Below are positions 54,332-63,626 of a stretch of DNA of 64,000 nucleotides, one piece after another. Below the pieces are notes generated by a model, which was not told the DNA's origin, searched no databases, and worked only from the letters and a program-made list of their open reading frames with translations. How positions within the stretch are numbered: the stretch's first letter is position 1; every line of letters starts with the position of its first letter. Source of the DNA: Paenibacillus sp. DMB20. Lineage in GTDB: Bacteria > Bacillota > Bacilli > Paenibacillales > Paenibacillaceae. A program made the translations under genes and the position numbers. The stretch spans positions 17,996 through 81,995 of the forward strand of contig NZ_LAZU01000056.1 in assembly GCF_000987955.1 (NCBI RefSeq), in the 5' to 3' direction.

Positions 54332-55033
54332 ATGTGGAAACGGCATACGCCGCTGATACTAAGTCTTATGCTTGTCATTCAAGGGTGTTTCGCAAGTGAT
54401 GCCGGGAAGCCGAATGCTTCTGCAAAGGAGGACGCAGAGATGAGCGAACAATTGTTTCAGGCGGTGAAGGAAAAAGATGCGAAGGCGGTGGCGAATATCA
54501 TTAAGAAGGGAGCCGACATCAACGCCCAGGATTCCAACGGGCGGACTCCGCTAATGATCGCCACTCGCCGGAATGATGCGGCAACGGCAAAAGTTCTGAT
54601 CGATGCGGGTGCGGATGTGAACATTCAGGATCATATCAAGGATAACCCTTTCTTGTATGCGGGGGCCGAAGGCTACCTCGAAATATTAAAGCTTACGATT
54701 GATGCAGGGGCAGATTCCAAGATCACGAACCGATATGGAGGAACGGCCTTGATTCCGGCTTCGGAGCACGGTTATGTGGATGTCGTGAAAGAGCTTCTGA
54801 CGCGTACGGATATTGATGTGAATCATGTGAATAATCTCGGCTGGACGGCATTGCTGGAAGCCATCATCTTGAACGATGGAGGGTTGAAGCAGCAGCAAAC
54901 CGTTCAACTGCTGATTGATCACGGGGCAGACGTGAACATTGCGGATCGTGAACGAGTGACGCCATTGCAGCATGCGCGTGAAAAAGAATTCGCGGAAATC
55001 GAGCGGATCCTGGTGAAGGCAGGCGCCCAATAA
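54332..55033 (+). CDS. Ankyrin-repeat lipoprotein
   Basis: 233 residues. Lipobox LVIQGC (Cys about 19) after a basic, hydrophobic signal peptide, so anchored outside by lipid. Five or more ankyrin repeats follow (about 45-230), e.g. GADINAQDSNGRTPLMIATR and HGADVNIADRERVTPLQHA. It is a binding protein; the partner is unknown. The SD GGAGG is only 2 nt from the ATG, and a GTG 9 nt earlier is an alternative. A perfect terminator follows. Confidence 0.88.
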   Translation: MWKRHTPLILSLMLVIQGCFASDAGKPNASAKEDAEMSEQLFQAVKEKDAKAVANIIKKGADINAQDSNGRTPLMIATRRNDAATAKVLIDAGADVNIQDHIKDNPFLYAGAEGYLEILKLTIDAGADSKITNRYGGTALIPASEHGYVDVVKELLTRTDIDVNHVNNLGWTALLEAIILNDGGLKQQQTVQLLIDHGADVNIADRERVTPLQHAREKEFAEIERILVKAGAQ

Positions 55034-55048
55034 TTCCTTTATACCCCT

Positions 55049-55076
55049 AACGGACATCATTCGATGTCCGTTTTTT
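55049..55076 (+). terminator. Intrinsic terminator after the ankyrin lipoprotein
   Basis: AACGGACATC attc GATGTCCGTT followed by TTTT: 10-bp perfect stem, 4-nt loop. Confidence 0.92.
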
Positions 55077-55171
55077 GTTGTAGAACAGAGCGTGAAATAT
55101 AGACGATATCTCTTTATGAATGTTATTTTATAGATCTATAAGTATATATCTATATTTTTATTGAAACTCGA

Positions 55172-55253
55172 TTGACTTATGGGGAAACATAAGATAACAT
55201 GAGGTAGCAAATTGTTTAATCAGTAAATTACTAAATTAGTATTTTAGTAATTT
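55172..55253 (+). promoter_or_regulatory. Promoter and AT-rich palindrome of the AAA-VWA module
   Basis: TTGACT (55172-55177), a 17-nt spacer and TAACAT (55195-55200) are a plausible sigma-A promoter. Downstream AAATTACTAAA (55225-55235) and TTTAGTAATTT (55243-55253) form a perfect 11-bp inverted repeat with a 7-nt spacer, a candidate operator between promoter and first gene. Confidence 0.55.
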
Positions 55254-55277
55254 GATAAACAGAAAAGAGGAAGATCA

Positions 55278-55757
55278 ATGAAAATACCAACTACGCTTAA
55301 ACATAAACCTGTTATTGTTTCTGAAAATTATGAATCCATTGACGGGCGGAAGGCTCGCAATACGGATGCCAAAGGGCTCTCCTTGGGACTTGCCCAGTGG
55401 AATGATAGAGGGAAACTGGATATTTCCGCCAAAGTATGGCGCCATGCCGGGGAGAAGTGGTCCCGCCAATCCGAAGAGCTGCCTATGCACCGCGTGCTGG
55501 ACCTTGCCATTTTGATCTGCAGAAGCAGTTTATATTTTCAGGACGCGTACCGCTTTCCGAAAATGTATGATCCGGATAACACCATGATCGACCGGGTCGG
55601 ATTGCAAGGGGATGCCATGAGCGTATCCGTCTGCACGGACAACCCCATGATTGATGACGATATCAAGCTGTTTTCCCAAGCGCTGAGCGATGACGGCGAA
55701 ATGATTGGAGAACGGCTCCGGGTATTATCAAGCCTATTGAAGGAAATGGGATATTAA
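55278..55757 (+). CDS. DUF6530-like protein, first gene of the AAA-VWA module
   Basis: 159 residues, soluble. Conserved-looking stretches are YESIDGRKARNTDAKGLSLG, AKVWRHAGEKWSRQSEELPM and LHRV-like LDLAILICRSS. I recognise this as DUF6530, a family of unknown function; the name is from memory and should be confirmed. AAAGAGGAAG precedes the ATG. It is 26 nt upstream of the AAA-VWA gene on the same strand, so co-transcribed, and probably an accessory or regulator of that ATPase. Confidence 0.75.
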   Translation: MKIPTTLKHKPVIVSENYESIDGRKARNTDAKGLSLGLAQWNDRGKLDISAKVWRHAGEKWSRQSEELPMHRVLDLAILICRSSLYFQDAYRFPKMYDPDNTMIDRVGLQGDAMSVSVCTDNPMIDDDIKLFSQALSDDGEMIGERLRVLSSLLKEMGY

Positions 55758-55783
55758 ATAAACGAGAAGCAAGGTGAAATCTT

Positions 55784-57991
55784 ATGAATAACCAGAAAGA
55801 ATACGATTTGTCACCCGGAAGACAGCTGACGGAAGCCGAGCAAAAGCTTGTCTGGAGAATCCCGCCATCCCATAAAGCCGGCGAAGAAGAGCTGCGCATT
55901 TGCAGGGAGATCAAGCGAAACTGGAACCGCGGGGAAATGAAAATCGCCAACATTCTGCTGGAAGGCGACGCCGGTTCCGGTAAAACGCAGCTTGCAAAAG
56001 CATTGTCCGCTCGTTTCGGGCTGCCGTATACGAAGGTGACCTGTTTTGCCGACATGGATAAATCGGATATCATTGGCGCTATTTTGCCGGTGATTTCGTC
56101 TGAACGGTTAGAAGGGCTGGAACTTGAAGACCAAAGCGCCTTGAAAGCATTATATGAAAGCGACGGTTTTCAAAGCTCGACCGAAATTTTGATGAACGCG
56201 CTTGGAGTGGACCGGGAGCAGGCTGCCTTAAAAATGAAGCAGTTATTGCTTCTGGCTGCGGAAAGCAGCAGAGATGAAGCGGTGGAGTACCGTTTTTACC
56301 CTTCGGAGATCGTCAGTGCTTATCAGAAGGGTTATCTTTTGGAAATCCAGGAACCGACCGTAATCCGGGACGCAGCGGTGTTAATGGCGCTGAACTCAGC
56401 CCTGGAGCCGGATGGCAGTATCAATCTGCCCACGGAAGTGGTTCACAGACATCCCGACTTTATAGCGGTGATTACAACAAACCGCAGCTATGCAGGGACC
56501 AGACCGCTCAACGAAGCATTGCGGGACAGGGTTCAGCACACGGAAAAGATGGATTTGCCGAATCGGGAAGTCATGATGGATCGGGCCATGGCCAAAACCG
56601 GATATACCAATCAAAAGGTGTTGGGTGCCCTGGCGGATGTCATTATTCTATTGGACAAAACGGCTCGGGCGAATGCGATTAAGGGCGTGGCCGGTATGCG
56701 CTCCTATTTCTACTGGACCGATGCGGTGGCGGCTGGCGCTTCCGTCAAGGAATCCCTGTACCATAAAGTGATCTACAAAATCACGACAGACCCCGAGGAA
56801 ATCAGAATACTGGAGGATGCGCTGAAAAACCACGGCTTGTCGGCAAGTTTGGCAGAAGTTGAATCGGAGGCAAAAAAAAAACGAAATTCCGATGATGCCT
56901 TAGAGCTCAGAATATGGGGAGCCACGGACAACGCCGGATTGGACGAGGATGACGCTTTGGAGGAAAACGGGATCGCGTTAAAAAAGTCCGCCGACAGCGA
57001 GGAAGGTTCACAAGATGCTGCCGAGGATGCTTCCGATATGAAGAGTCCGGATTGGAGCGGGGACGGCTCTCCCCAATATCATCAGTCCAATCCGGAAGCC
57101 ATGTCGGCCAAGCAGAAGGAGCGGGAATTTCGCAAAAAGCTGAATCGGGACGCCAGGGAGATCGTGTCCGGTTCCATTCATAAAGGTGTCAAGCTTATCG
57201 TGCACCGTCCGGATTACACTTTAGAAAACCAGCAGGAGTATTTGAAGCTGAGCAAGGAGCTGATGCCGATCGTCCGGGAAATCGCCAGAAAGGCATTGCC
57301 GCTGTTGGAGCAGGAGGTGGCTGCCGAGTTTTCAAGAAATCAGTTGTATGGCAGTAAATTTCAAGCCGACAGTGTAGCATACCGGGATTTTAGGCATTTT
57401 TCCAAAAAACGGCCTCCGACCGAATCGCCCTCGCTTGTTGTTGGATTAAGGGTGGATGAATCGGCTTCGATGTCCGCGTTTGGTCGGCTGGAAGCGGCCA
57501 AGCGCGCGGTGATAGCCGTTTACGAGTTTTGCAGGATATGCGATATTCCCGTATTGATTTACGGTGACACCGCGGATGTTTCCAGGCTGGAGCAAATGTC
57601 GATTTTTGCATACGCCGATTTTGATCAAACTGACCCAAATGACCGGTTCAGATTGATGGAGATCCGTGCCAGAAGCAATAACCGCGACGGCATGGCCCTC
57701 AGGATTCTGGGGGAGCGGCTTACGGCCGCACCGCAGCAGACAAAGCTGCTGATCAGCATCAGCGACGGACAGCCCAAAGCGATGGACGATTACACCGGGA
57801 TCAGGGCTGCCGAAGACATCCAACGGACCATAGCCGAATACGAGCGAAAGGGGATAACCTTTCTCGCAGCGGCCATTGGCCAGGACAAAGAAGTGATCAG
57901 TCAAATCTACGGGTTCGAGAGATTTCTCGATATTACCGACCTTAAAGAGCTTCCCGTGAAGCTGGTTCGCATGATCGCCAGGCATTTGTAG
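55784..57991 (+). CDS. MoxR-like AAA+ ATPase fused to a VWA domain
   Basis: 735 residues. Walker A GDAGSGKT (61-68) within NILLEGDAGSGK; sensor-1-like VITTNRSYAGTRPLNEALRD (about 227-246). The Walker B position reads LLEIQEP instead of the usual DE, typical of divergent MoxR relatives. A charged linker (about 365-450) leads to a VWA domain (about 545-735) with MIDAS D-E-S-A-S (about 558) and ISDGQPK. MoxR-VWA pairs act as metal-dependent chaperones or remodel target complexes; here both halves are in one chain. Flanked by a DUF6530 gene and a GIY-YIG gene in the same operon. Confidence 0.88.
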   Translation: MNNQKEYDLSPGRQLTEAEQKLVWRIPPSHKAGEEELRICREIKRNWNRGEMKIANILLEGDAGSGKTQLAKALSARFGLPYTKVTCFADMDKSDIIGAILPVISSERLEGLELEDQSALKALYESDGFQSSTEILMNALGVDREQAALKMKQLLLLAAESSRDEAVEYRFYPSEIVSAYQKGYLLEIQEPTVIRDAAVLMALNSALEPDGSINLPTEVVHRHPDFIAVITTNRSYAGTRPLNEALRDRVQHTEKMDLPNREVMMDRAMAKTGYTNQKVLGALADVIILLDKTARANAIKGVAGMRSYFYWTDAVAAGASVKESLYHKVIYKITTDPEEIRILEDALKNHGLSASLAEVESEAKKKRNSDDALELRIWGATDNAGLDEDDALEENGIALKKSADSEEGSQDAAEDASDMKSPDWSGDGSPQYHQSNPEAMSAKQKEREFRKKLNRDAREIVSGSIHKGVKLIVHRPDYTLENQQEYLKLSKELMPIVREIARKALPLLEQEVAAEFSRNQLYGSKFQADSVAYRDFRHFSKKRPPTESPSLVVGLRVDESASMSAFGRLEAAKRAVIAVYEFCRICDIPVLIYGDTADVSRLEQMSIFAYADFDQTDPNDRFRLMEIRARSNNRDGMALRILGERLTAAPQQTKLLISISDGQPKAMDDYTGIRAAEDIQRTIAEYERKGITFLAAAIGQDKEVISQIYGFERFLDITDLKELPVKLVRMIARHL

Positions 57992-58005
57992 AAAGGAAGG
58001 ATATC

Positions 58006-58365
58006 ATGGATAAGCAAAAACGGAAGGAATTGCTGGAGGAGTATAAACAAATAAAAACCTACATGGGCGTATTCCAAATCAAAAACAAGACCAACGGCAA
58101 AATTTACATCGGATCCTGCCCCAACCTGAAAAACAAATGGCTGACCCTGGAGAGCCAGCTGGCGATGGGCCGGTTTGCCAATTTGCAGCTGCAGAAGGAC
58201 TGGAAGGAGCTGGGTCTCGAAGCCTTCACATATGAGGTGCTGGAGGAAAAGGAAGCGGACGAGATTGCCGATAAGCGCTGGGAACTCAAGCAAATGGAAA
58301 AGAAGTGGCTTGAAAAGTTGCAGCCATTCGGAGATAAGGGATATAATAAGCCGCCCAAGGAATGA
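58006..58365 (+). CDS. Divergent GIY-YIG nuclease-fold protein
   Basis: 119 residues. TYMGVFQIKNKTNGKIYIGS (18-37) is the GIY-YIG strand pair, but the first catalytic Tyr is Phe (G-V-F). The Arg normally following in NLxxR is absent (PNLKNKWLTLE). LQLQKDWKELGLEAFTYEVLEE matches the family core. The altered residues suggest loss of nuclease chemistry or a binding role. AAAGGAAGG lies before the ATG, 14 nt after the AAA-VWA stop: third gene of that operon. Confidence 0.85.
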   Translation: MDKQKRKELLEEYKQIKTYMGVFQIKNKTNGKIYIGSCPNLKNKWLTLESQLAMGRFANLQLQKDWKELGLEAFTYEVLEEKEADEIADKRWELKQMEKKWLEKLQPFGDKGYNKPPKE

Positions 58366-58383
58366 TAGATGGATAGAAAGCTG

Positions 58384-58416
58384 AAGACGCTGACGCAAAT
58401 TAGTCAGTGTCTTTTG
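58384..58416 (+). terminator. Intrinsic terminator of the AAA-VWA operon
   Basis: AAGACGCTGAC and GTCAGTGTCTT form an 11-bp stem with one G-T pair and an 8-nt loop, followed by TTG. Confidence 0.82.
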
Positions 58417-58499
58417 TTCGTTAGGGCGACAGCAAAAAAAAACGGGCATGGGGTCCGCTGCTGAGCCTCCTAAATCCTCATCTGGATGCTGACGGGTTA

Positions 58500-59202
58500 A
58501 AAAGGCATTTTCGCTGGAGGAAGCGGAGTTATTTATGAAATGTTTCCTACCCCATTTCATTTCATGAATATGGAGCAAATCCCCGAGGAGCTTTTTTACC
58601 GCAGAAGTCATTTTGCTTGTCCATAATTAAAAAAAGAGTCATTGAGCCTGCATATATTGGGTGCGGAGAGCAATGGGAAAGGGGAGCGATCGGTCAAGGG
58701 ATATGGACGGGGGTTCCGTTATCTTCCCTGCTGCAGATGGCGGGCATGAAACCCTTGGCCAGGGAAGTGGTCGCAGAAGGTTGGGATGAGGGACATCGTC
58801 CGGATATGCCGGGAAGTTTCCCCTATGCCCGGAGCTTGCCTATTTCTAAAGCAATGCATCCCGATACGCTTATTGCATACGCCTATAACGGACAGCCTTT
58901 GACTTACAGGCACGGATTTCCCCTAAGGCTCATCGTTCCTCATTGGTACGCGATGGCTTCGGTTAAATGGGTGCGAAGAATCATAGTAACCTCGGATGCG
59001 TTTCAAGGTCCTTTTCAGAGGCTCCCGGCCGAATTCCTTGGTGCAATTTAGGCATGATTGGGAGGTAAATAAAACCGGGGAGCATTCCATTATTTCGAGA
59101 TCTGAAGACACATTTGGCAGAAGACAACCGCTAAAAGCTTTCTGGAACCGAAAGGGCTACGGGTTCAATGCAGCGGACCGGGTAACCGTCAACATAGAAT
59201 AG
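58500..59202 (+). pseudogene. Sulfite-oxidase-type molybdoenzyme, decayed
   Basis: Pieces of one protein in order but in different frames. FMNMEQIPEELFYRRSHFAC (near 58560-58620) is the N-terminus. From about 58650 follows the molybdopterin domain (WERGAIGQGIWTGVPLSSLL, GHRPD, YARSLPISKAM, HGFPLRLIVPHWYAM). After another shift comes the dimerisation-domain end (SIISRSEDTFGRRQP, FWNRKGYGFNAADRV). The segment carrying the molybdenum-ligating Cys is lost between the first two pieces. It cannot be functional. A terminator follows at 59248. Confidence 0.8.
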
Positions 59203-59247
59203 GGACCGGATTTGCTAATCCCTCGGCCTCCATTTCACTACGATCAG

Positions 59248-59271
59248 GACACCTTGAGAGGTGTCTTTTTT
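59248..59271 (+). terminator. Intrinsic terminator after the pseudogene
   Basis: GACACCT tgag AGGTGTC followed by six T. Confidence 0.9.
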
Positions 59272-59355
59272 GCCGGACCAGTGAAATATCGGGTATTCAG
59301 GATAGATTCGTTTCAAAATGGATATTTTATTTAAACGAATAAGGGGGGGTATTTG

Positions 59356-59583
59356 ATGAAAACATTCGCCGTTTTTATTCTGCTGCTTACGATAAGCTCG
59401 GGCACCGCTCTCATGTTAGATTGGGTTATCCGCATTCCGTTTCCATTGTCCGTTCGAAATTCGGTAAGCTTTATATGGTTCTTGAACGCCCCTGAGTATA
59501 TACTTCTTGGAATATTCGTATCCTTGCCCCTGATGAGGGCCTTGTTCCGCTTTATCCTGCAGCACTATTTGCAGGGAGTCTGA
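59356..59583 (+). CDS. Small membrane protein, unknown
   Basis: 75 residues with two hydrophobic segments (about 3-22, VFILLLTISSGTALMLDWVI region; about 44-64, FLNAPEYILLGIFVSLPLM). AAGGGGGGG lies upstream of the ATG, supporting translation. It converges on the ger operon and stops 11 bp before the end of gerB, with no terminator between. No family recognised; small membrane proteins beside germination genes sometimes tune receptor function, but nothing here shows that. Confidence 0.6.
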   Translation: MKTFAVFILLLTISSGTALMLDWVIRIPFPLSVRNSVSFIWFLNAPEYILLGIFVSLPLMRALFRFILQHYLQGV

Positions 59584-59594
59584 ATTTCGGCAGC

Positions 59595-60692
59595 TTATCC
59601 CTTTTTACCAAACCATTTGCGAATGAAAATAACGAAAACCATCAGAAGCGGGATGCCAACGGTTATGATCGCCTGAAAATTGGCAATCGAGATTTTTCCT
59701 TCCCACAGGTGCTCGTTCATGCTGCTCGCGATGAACATGGATAACAGGAGAATAACGATACCGACAGGAGCAACCAACGGCTGGTAGGACTGAAAACGAA
59801 ACAAGTCGGCGGTGCCGAGAACCGCTGCATAATACAGTACGGAGATTTTGAAAAAATCGACGATAATCATCGTAAATAGCGCAATCAGGTCCAAACGCTG
59901 CAAAAATTCGGCGACCTCCACTTTGCTGATCATCGTCAGCAAGGCGAAGACGGACCTGCCCGCAATGTCCGCCCCGAGTACGGCGATGTCCAGCGCGATA
60001 GTATAGCTGAGCAGGAGGCCGCTAAAGATGATCGCATATATTCCGATCCGGGTTTGTTTTTCTTTTCGCTTCAAATAAGGAAACAACATGCCGAAGCAGA
60101 TCATCTCGCCGAAGGGGAAGATAATCGTGTTGGGATATACGGTTTCAAAAACGGGCCTCCAGCCGTTCTCAAGCACGGGCCGAAGCTCATTCAGATCCAC
60201 GATCCCGGAGAGGGATATCAAGATGTTTCCCGTTAACCCCAGCACAATGATCATAACGATAAAAATCTCTCCGATGCGCGCCAATACCTCAATGCCCAGG
60301 TATAGGACATAACCCACAGCCGCAACCATGACCAGATTGAGCACCAGGAGAGGCGTGCGGTCATAGGAGGAGGTACGCAAAAGCTCGCCGGCATCCCGTA
60401 CATCCCGGGCAGCATCATATATGAAATACAAGACGAACAGAAACCCGATCACCCATCCCAACAGCTTGCCCATGATTTTTCTGGAAATGCCGGTCAGGGG
60501 GAGACCCGGATATTGGCGGGAGATAATGCTGAATACGGCAAATAAAGCCGTGCCGTGAGCCGTTCCGATCAGGATGGCCAGCCAGGCGTCCTTCTTGGCA
60601 TCCAAGCCGTAATTGACGGCTATCGACGTCCCGAATACAAATAACACGATCAGGGCAAACAGCTGTTTTCCGTTGATTTGGGCATGCTCCAT
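59595..60692 (-). CDS. Spore germination receptor B subunit (GerAB/GerKB-type permease)
   Basis: 365 residues, about ten membrane helices, APC-superfamily fold. Starts ISGKQ-like INGKQLFALIVLFVFGTSI, typical of the endospore germination permease family; EMICFGMLFPYL and DFFKISVLYY are family-like. It binds or conducts the germinant-linked signal in the spore inner membrane. Third gene of the operon in A-C-B order, 28 nt after gerC. Which germinant is sensed cannot be told. Confidence 0.92.
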   Translation of the reverse strand: MEHAQINGKQLFALIVLFVFGTSIAVNYGLDAKKDAWLAILIGTAHGTALFAVFSIISRQYPGLPLTGISRKIMGKLLGWVIGFLFVLYFIYDAARDVRDAGELLRTSSYDRTPLLVLNLVMVAAVGYVLYLGIEVLARIGEIFIVMIIVLGLTGNILISLSGIVDLNELRPVLENGWRPVFETVYPNTIIFPFGEMICFGMLFPYLKRKEKQTRIGIYAIIFSGLLLSYTIALDIAVLGADIAGRSVFALLTMISKVEVAEFLQRLDLIALFTMIIVDFFKISVLYYAAVLGTADLFRFQSYQPLVAPVGIVILLLSMFIASSMNEHLWEGKISIANFQAIITVGIPLLMVFVIFIRKWFGKKG

Positions 60693-60720
60693 TTTTTAAT
60701 TCCCCCTTCGAAGCCCATAA

Positions 60721-61926
60721 CTATTTAACCGAATAAGATTTGGTTCTCATTCCCGAATGGCGTATGAAAGAGTCTACGGTTACATGCACTTCGCATTCCG
60801 CAAAAAGGGCATCCCATTTCTTCGCTACCTTCTTCCAGCCGTCCGGGTTATCCCGGTTTAGAGCTTGGCTAAAACCAAAAACGTCGCACTTTTCTTTCTG
60901 GGCCGCCCTTACGGCTCCCATGACTTCTTCCTTTACCAGCTCGCTCCACTGTTGTTCCAACTTCGCGATTTCCTCCGGCCTTTGAAGATTGATGCCGCAC
61001 ATGATTTCATTTAAGCTTCCTTCCTGTTTAACCGCGATATGGATGAACGGTTCTCCGCCGCGAAGCTGTGCTTTGACCTTAGTCGTTGAACGCAGGAGCT
61101 CGATCGAAATTGCATCCTTTTTTTCTTTGCAGTCCAGCACGTCGGCGCTGCTTTTTATTTTGTTTTGAACACGCACGACGCCGCGGGCGTCCATGCCGTC
61201 GATCCATTTTTTTAATTTGCCGTCTTTAAATATAGCGATTCCGCTTATTTCGGTGTGTACCTGGGGCTCGGTCTGCTCCACGTTTTTCTGTTTATGTCCC
61301 TGCTCCTTGTTGCCTATCAAGCGAATCCCGTTGATAACCGGTTCGGTTCCCGGAGTGCCGAGGGCGCGAATAATGTCGTCTACTTGGATCTCCATGTTCT
61401 GGGACAACAGCATGGACGTGAATTTCAGTCTCCCATTCACGGCGTTTGCCGGAATTTTCTCGATGGGAGCTATCGTACTAAGGACTTCTTCAGCAGTACT
61501 TTCCCTGGCGATCATCACTCTGGAAGTCAGCCGGGTTTCATTCATCCTTTCGAACAGATCCAGCAGGTCAGCGATCCCTTCACGGGCCAGCTCCTCGCCG
61601 ATGATGATAATGCGGGTATGCGAGAAGAACAGCTGTCGAGGCCAAGTGATGGAAGCATTGCGAATGGCCTCAAAGATGGTCTTGCCATGGCTGGAGTATA
61701 CGGTGACCGGGGTGGTTCTCCCCCCGCCCGCCCCGGTGATCCCCGCCGATATCTCAGAAGGGTTAACGACTTGGAACGAAACATGATACTGGTTGTCTGT
61801 CGCGGATTTATCGATGCCCATGGACGAAACGATGGCTAGCTGGGGAATTTCCCGTGCGTCCCAGCAGCCCTGCAAGAATAAGATGACCATGAGAAGTGGG
61901 AGTAAAAGGATTCGATTCGCTCTCAT
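60721..61926 (-). CDS. Spore germination receptor C subunit, lipoprotein (GerAC/GerKC-type)
   Basis: 401 residues. MRANRILLLPLLMVILFLQG ends in lipobox LQGC, giving a diacylglycerol anchor; CWDAREIPQLAIVSSMGIDK is the signature start of mature GerC proteins. The VYSSHGKTIFEAIRNAS and RQLFFSHTRIIIIGEELA stretches and the C-terminal Ger(x)C domain (about 220-395) are clear. Start at 61926 follows AAAGGAGAAG; the longer frame back to 61971 has no better SD. Works with gerA and gerB products. Confidence 0.93.
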   Translation of the reverse strand: MRANRILLLPLLMVILFLQGCWDAREIPQLAIVSSMGIDKSATDNQYHVSFQVVNPSEISAGITGAGGGRTTPVTVYSSHGKTIFEAIRNASITWPRQLFFSHTRIIIIGEELAREGIADLLDLFERMNETRLTSRVMIARESTAEEVLSTIAPIEKIPANAVNGRLKFTSMLLSQNMEIQVDDIIRALGTPGTEPVINGIRLIGNKEQGHKQKNVEQTEPQVHTEISGIAIFKDGKLKKWIDGMDARGVVRVQNKIKSSADVLDCKEKKDAISIELLRSTTKVKAQLRGGEPFIHIAVKQEGSLNEIMCGINLQRPEEIAKLEQQWSELVKEEVMGAVRAAQKEKCDVFGFSQALNRDNPDGWKKVAKKWDALFAECEVHVTVDSFIRHSGMRTKSYSVK

Positions 61927-61967
61927 ACGCTTCTCCTTTGGATGCTGATTTGCCGGCGCAGGCAAGT

Positions 61968-63467
61968 TCACCCCTTCGCTCGGGGATCAGGCTTATGTTG
62001 AACGGCCGGACGATACGGAGCAAAGGGAGATAGATACGGCACGCCAAGGGAACGAAGGCTGCTCAGGTGGGCCGTCAGGACAATGAAGGCAACAACGAGT
62101 CCAAAGAAGCCAAAGGCTGCGGCCAGCAATAAAAACAATAAGCGAATCAGCCGGGCCGCGATCGCCAGATTGTAGGAGGGCGTGGCGAAGCTGGCGATAC
62201 CCGTAATCGAAACGACGATAAGCATCGCCGGCGATATGATTCCCGCCTGCACGGCGGCCTGACCCAGAACCAGCGCGCCGACGATCGAGACGGCCTGTCC
62301 GACCGCACGAGGCATCCGAATGCCTGCTTCGCGCAGAACCTCGAAGCTGAATTCCAACAGTATCGCCTCGACCAGTGCCGGAAAGGGAACGCCTTCCCTC
62401 GATGCGGCGATATGAATCAACAGGGTCGTGGGGATCAAGTCCTGATGATATGTAACGGCCGCAACATACAGCGATGGGAGCAGGATGGAAATGATAAAGC
62501 CGACATATCTCAGAACCCGTAGAAAGACCCGTATATCGTTGCGGTTGTAACGGTCCTCCGTCGTATGGAAAAACTGAAAAAAAATGGTGGGGACGATCAG
62601 AACGAAAGGGGTTCCGTCCACGAAAATGGCAACTCTTCCGTCCAATAGATTCATGGAGACAGCATCCGGGCGTTCCGTATTGTAAACGGTAGGAAAAAAA
62701 GTCGGTGCCTTGTCTTCAAGCAATTTTTCAAGATAGCCGGATTCAAGAATCGCTTCGATTTGGGCTTCGCCGAAACGCTTTTTGACTTCACGGACAACTG
62801 CCTCATCGGCCTTTCCTTGGATATACATGATGGCAGTGTTGGTTTGGGTGGCTTTGCCGATTTTCATGGAATCGATTCTCAGATCGGGATTTTTGATTCT
62901 GCGCCGGATTAAGGCGATGTTGGTCCCGAGCGATTCGTTAAACCCATCCTTCGGTCCGCGAATCGCGACCTGGGAGGTGGGTTCCTCCACTCCTCTCGTG
63001 TCTCCGCCTTTGGTTCCGCAGCCGATCGCTTTCCCGCACCCGTCTATAATCAGGACGGTTTCTCCCGACAACAGGGACATAATCAACGCATTCCAGTCCG
63101 AGATTTCGGATGCTTCCCCGATTTTTAGAACACGCTCATAAATGATTTCAAACTTATGTTCTTGGCGGGCGGATTGAATCTGCGCCAGTTCCTCCACCCC
63201 GTCCATAAGCGAAGTCATCACGGTCTCGTTGACCGTTTTCTTATCGGCCAGATTGTCGATATAAACGGCTGCCGCGGGGGAGGGACTGGTCCCAAGCTTG
63301 AATTTTCGCACAATCAGGTCGGAGGAGGAGCCAAGCCTTTGTTGTATGCGGCGTATCGTCTCATCCAAATCGGTGCCCAGCGAATTGTTTTCGAAGTCGG
63401 CCGGCTGGTTTTGGGTTGGTGTATCGTGTTTGCGATTGCCCAGCTTTTTAAGTATCCATGACAGCAC
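61968..63467 (-). CDS. Spore germination receptor A subunit (GerA/GerKA-type)
   Basis: 499 residues, first gene of the receptor operon. Soluble N-terminal domain (about 40-280, with VLIIDGCGKAIGC and KVKKRFGEAQIEAILESGYL-like NGD motifs), membrane domain of about five helices (about 290-460: DRYNRNDIRVFLRVLRYVGF, PFPALVEAILLEFSFEVLRE, MPRAVGQAVSIVGALVLGQA), basic C-terminal tail. GTG start with AAGGGG about 10 nt upstream; an ATG is not available nearby. A sigma-G-like GTATA-N17-CTATAAC lies at 63503-63531 (minus), suggesting forespore expression. Confidence 0.94.
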   Translation of the reverse strand: MLSWILKKLGNRKHDTPTQNQPADFENNSLGTDLDETIRRIQQRLGSSSDLIVRKFKLGTSPSPAAAVYIDNLADKKTVNETVMTSLMDGVEELAQIQSARQEHKFEIIYERVLKIGEASEISDWNALIMSLLSGETVLIIDGCGKAIGCGTKGGDTRGVEEPTSQVAIRGPKDGFNESLGTNIALIRRRIKNPDLRIDSMKIGKATQTNTAIMYIQGKADEAVVREVKKRFGEAQIEAILESGYLEKLLEDKAPTFFPTVYNTERPDAVSMNLLDGRVAIFVDGTPFVLIVPTIFFQFFHTTEDRYNRNDIRVFLRVLRYVGFIISILLPSLYVAAVTYHQDLIPTTLLIHIAASREGVPFPALVEAILLEFSFEVLREAGIRMPRAVGQAVSIVGALVLGQAAVQAGIISPAMLIVVSITGIASFATPSYNLAIAARLIRLLFLLLAAAFGFFGLVVAFIVLTAHLSSLRSLGVPYLSPFAPYRPAVQHKPDPRAKG

Positions 63468-63502
63468 GTCGAGAAACCCCTTTAGCAGATAGGATACGTC
63501 AA

Positions 63503-63531
63503 GTTATAGGCAAATCCGGGGGCCTTTATAC
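63503..63531 (-). promoter_or_regulatory. Possible forespore (sigma-G-like) promoter of the ger operon
   Basis: Minus strand GTATA (63527-63531), 17 nt, CTATAAC (63503-63509): the -35 fits the sigma-G GHATR pattern and the -10 only partly fits CATNNTA. Its position 36 nt before gerA is right. Weak evidence. Confidence 0.35.
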
Positions 63532-63626
63532 GCCACGGGGATAACGGGCGCGTTGTTCCGCTGTTTGCGGTAAACGCCTAATCTTCGGCAAACATTAGAC
63601 AGCGCATATCGGGGAGATTAGGGAGT

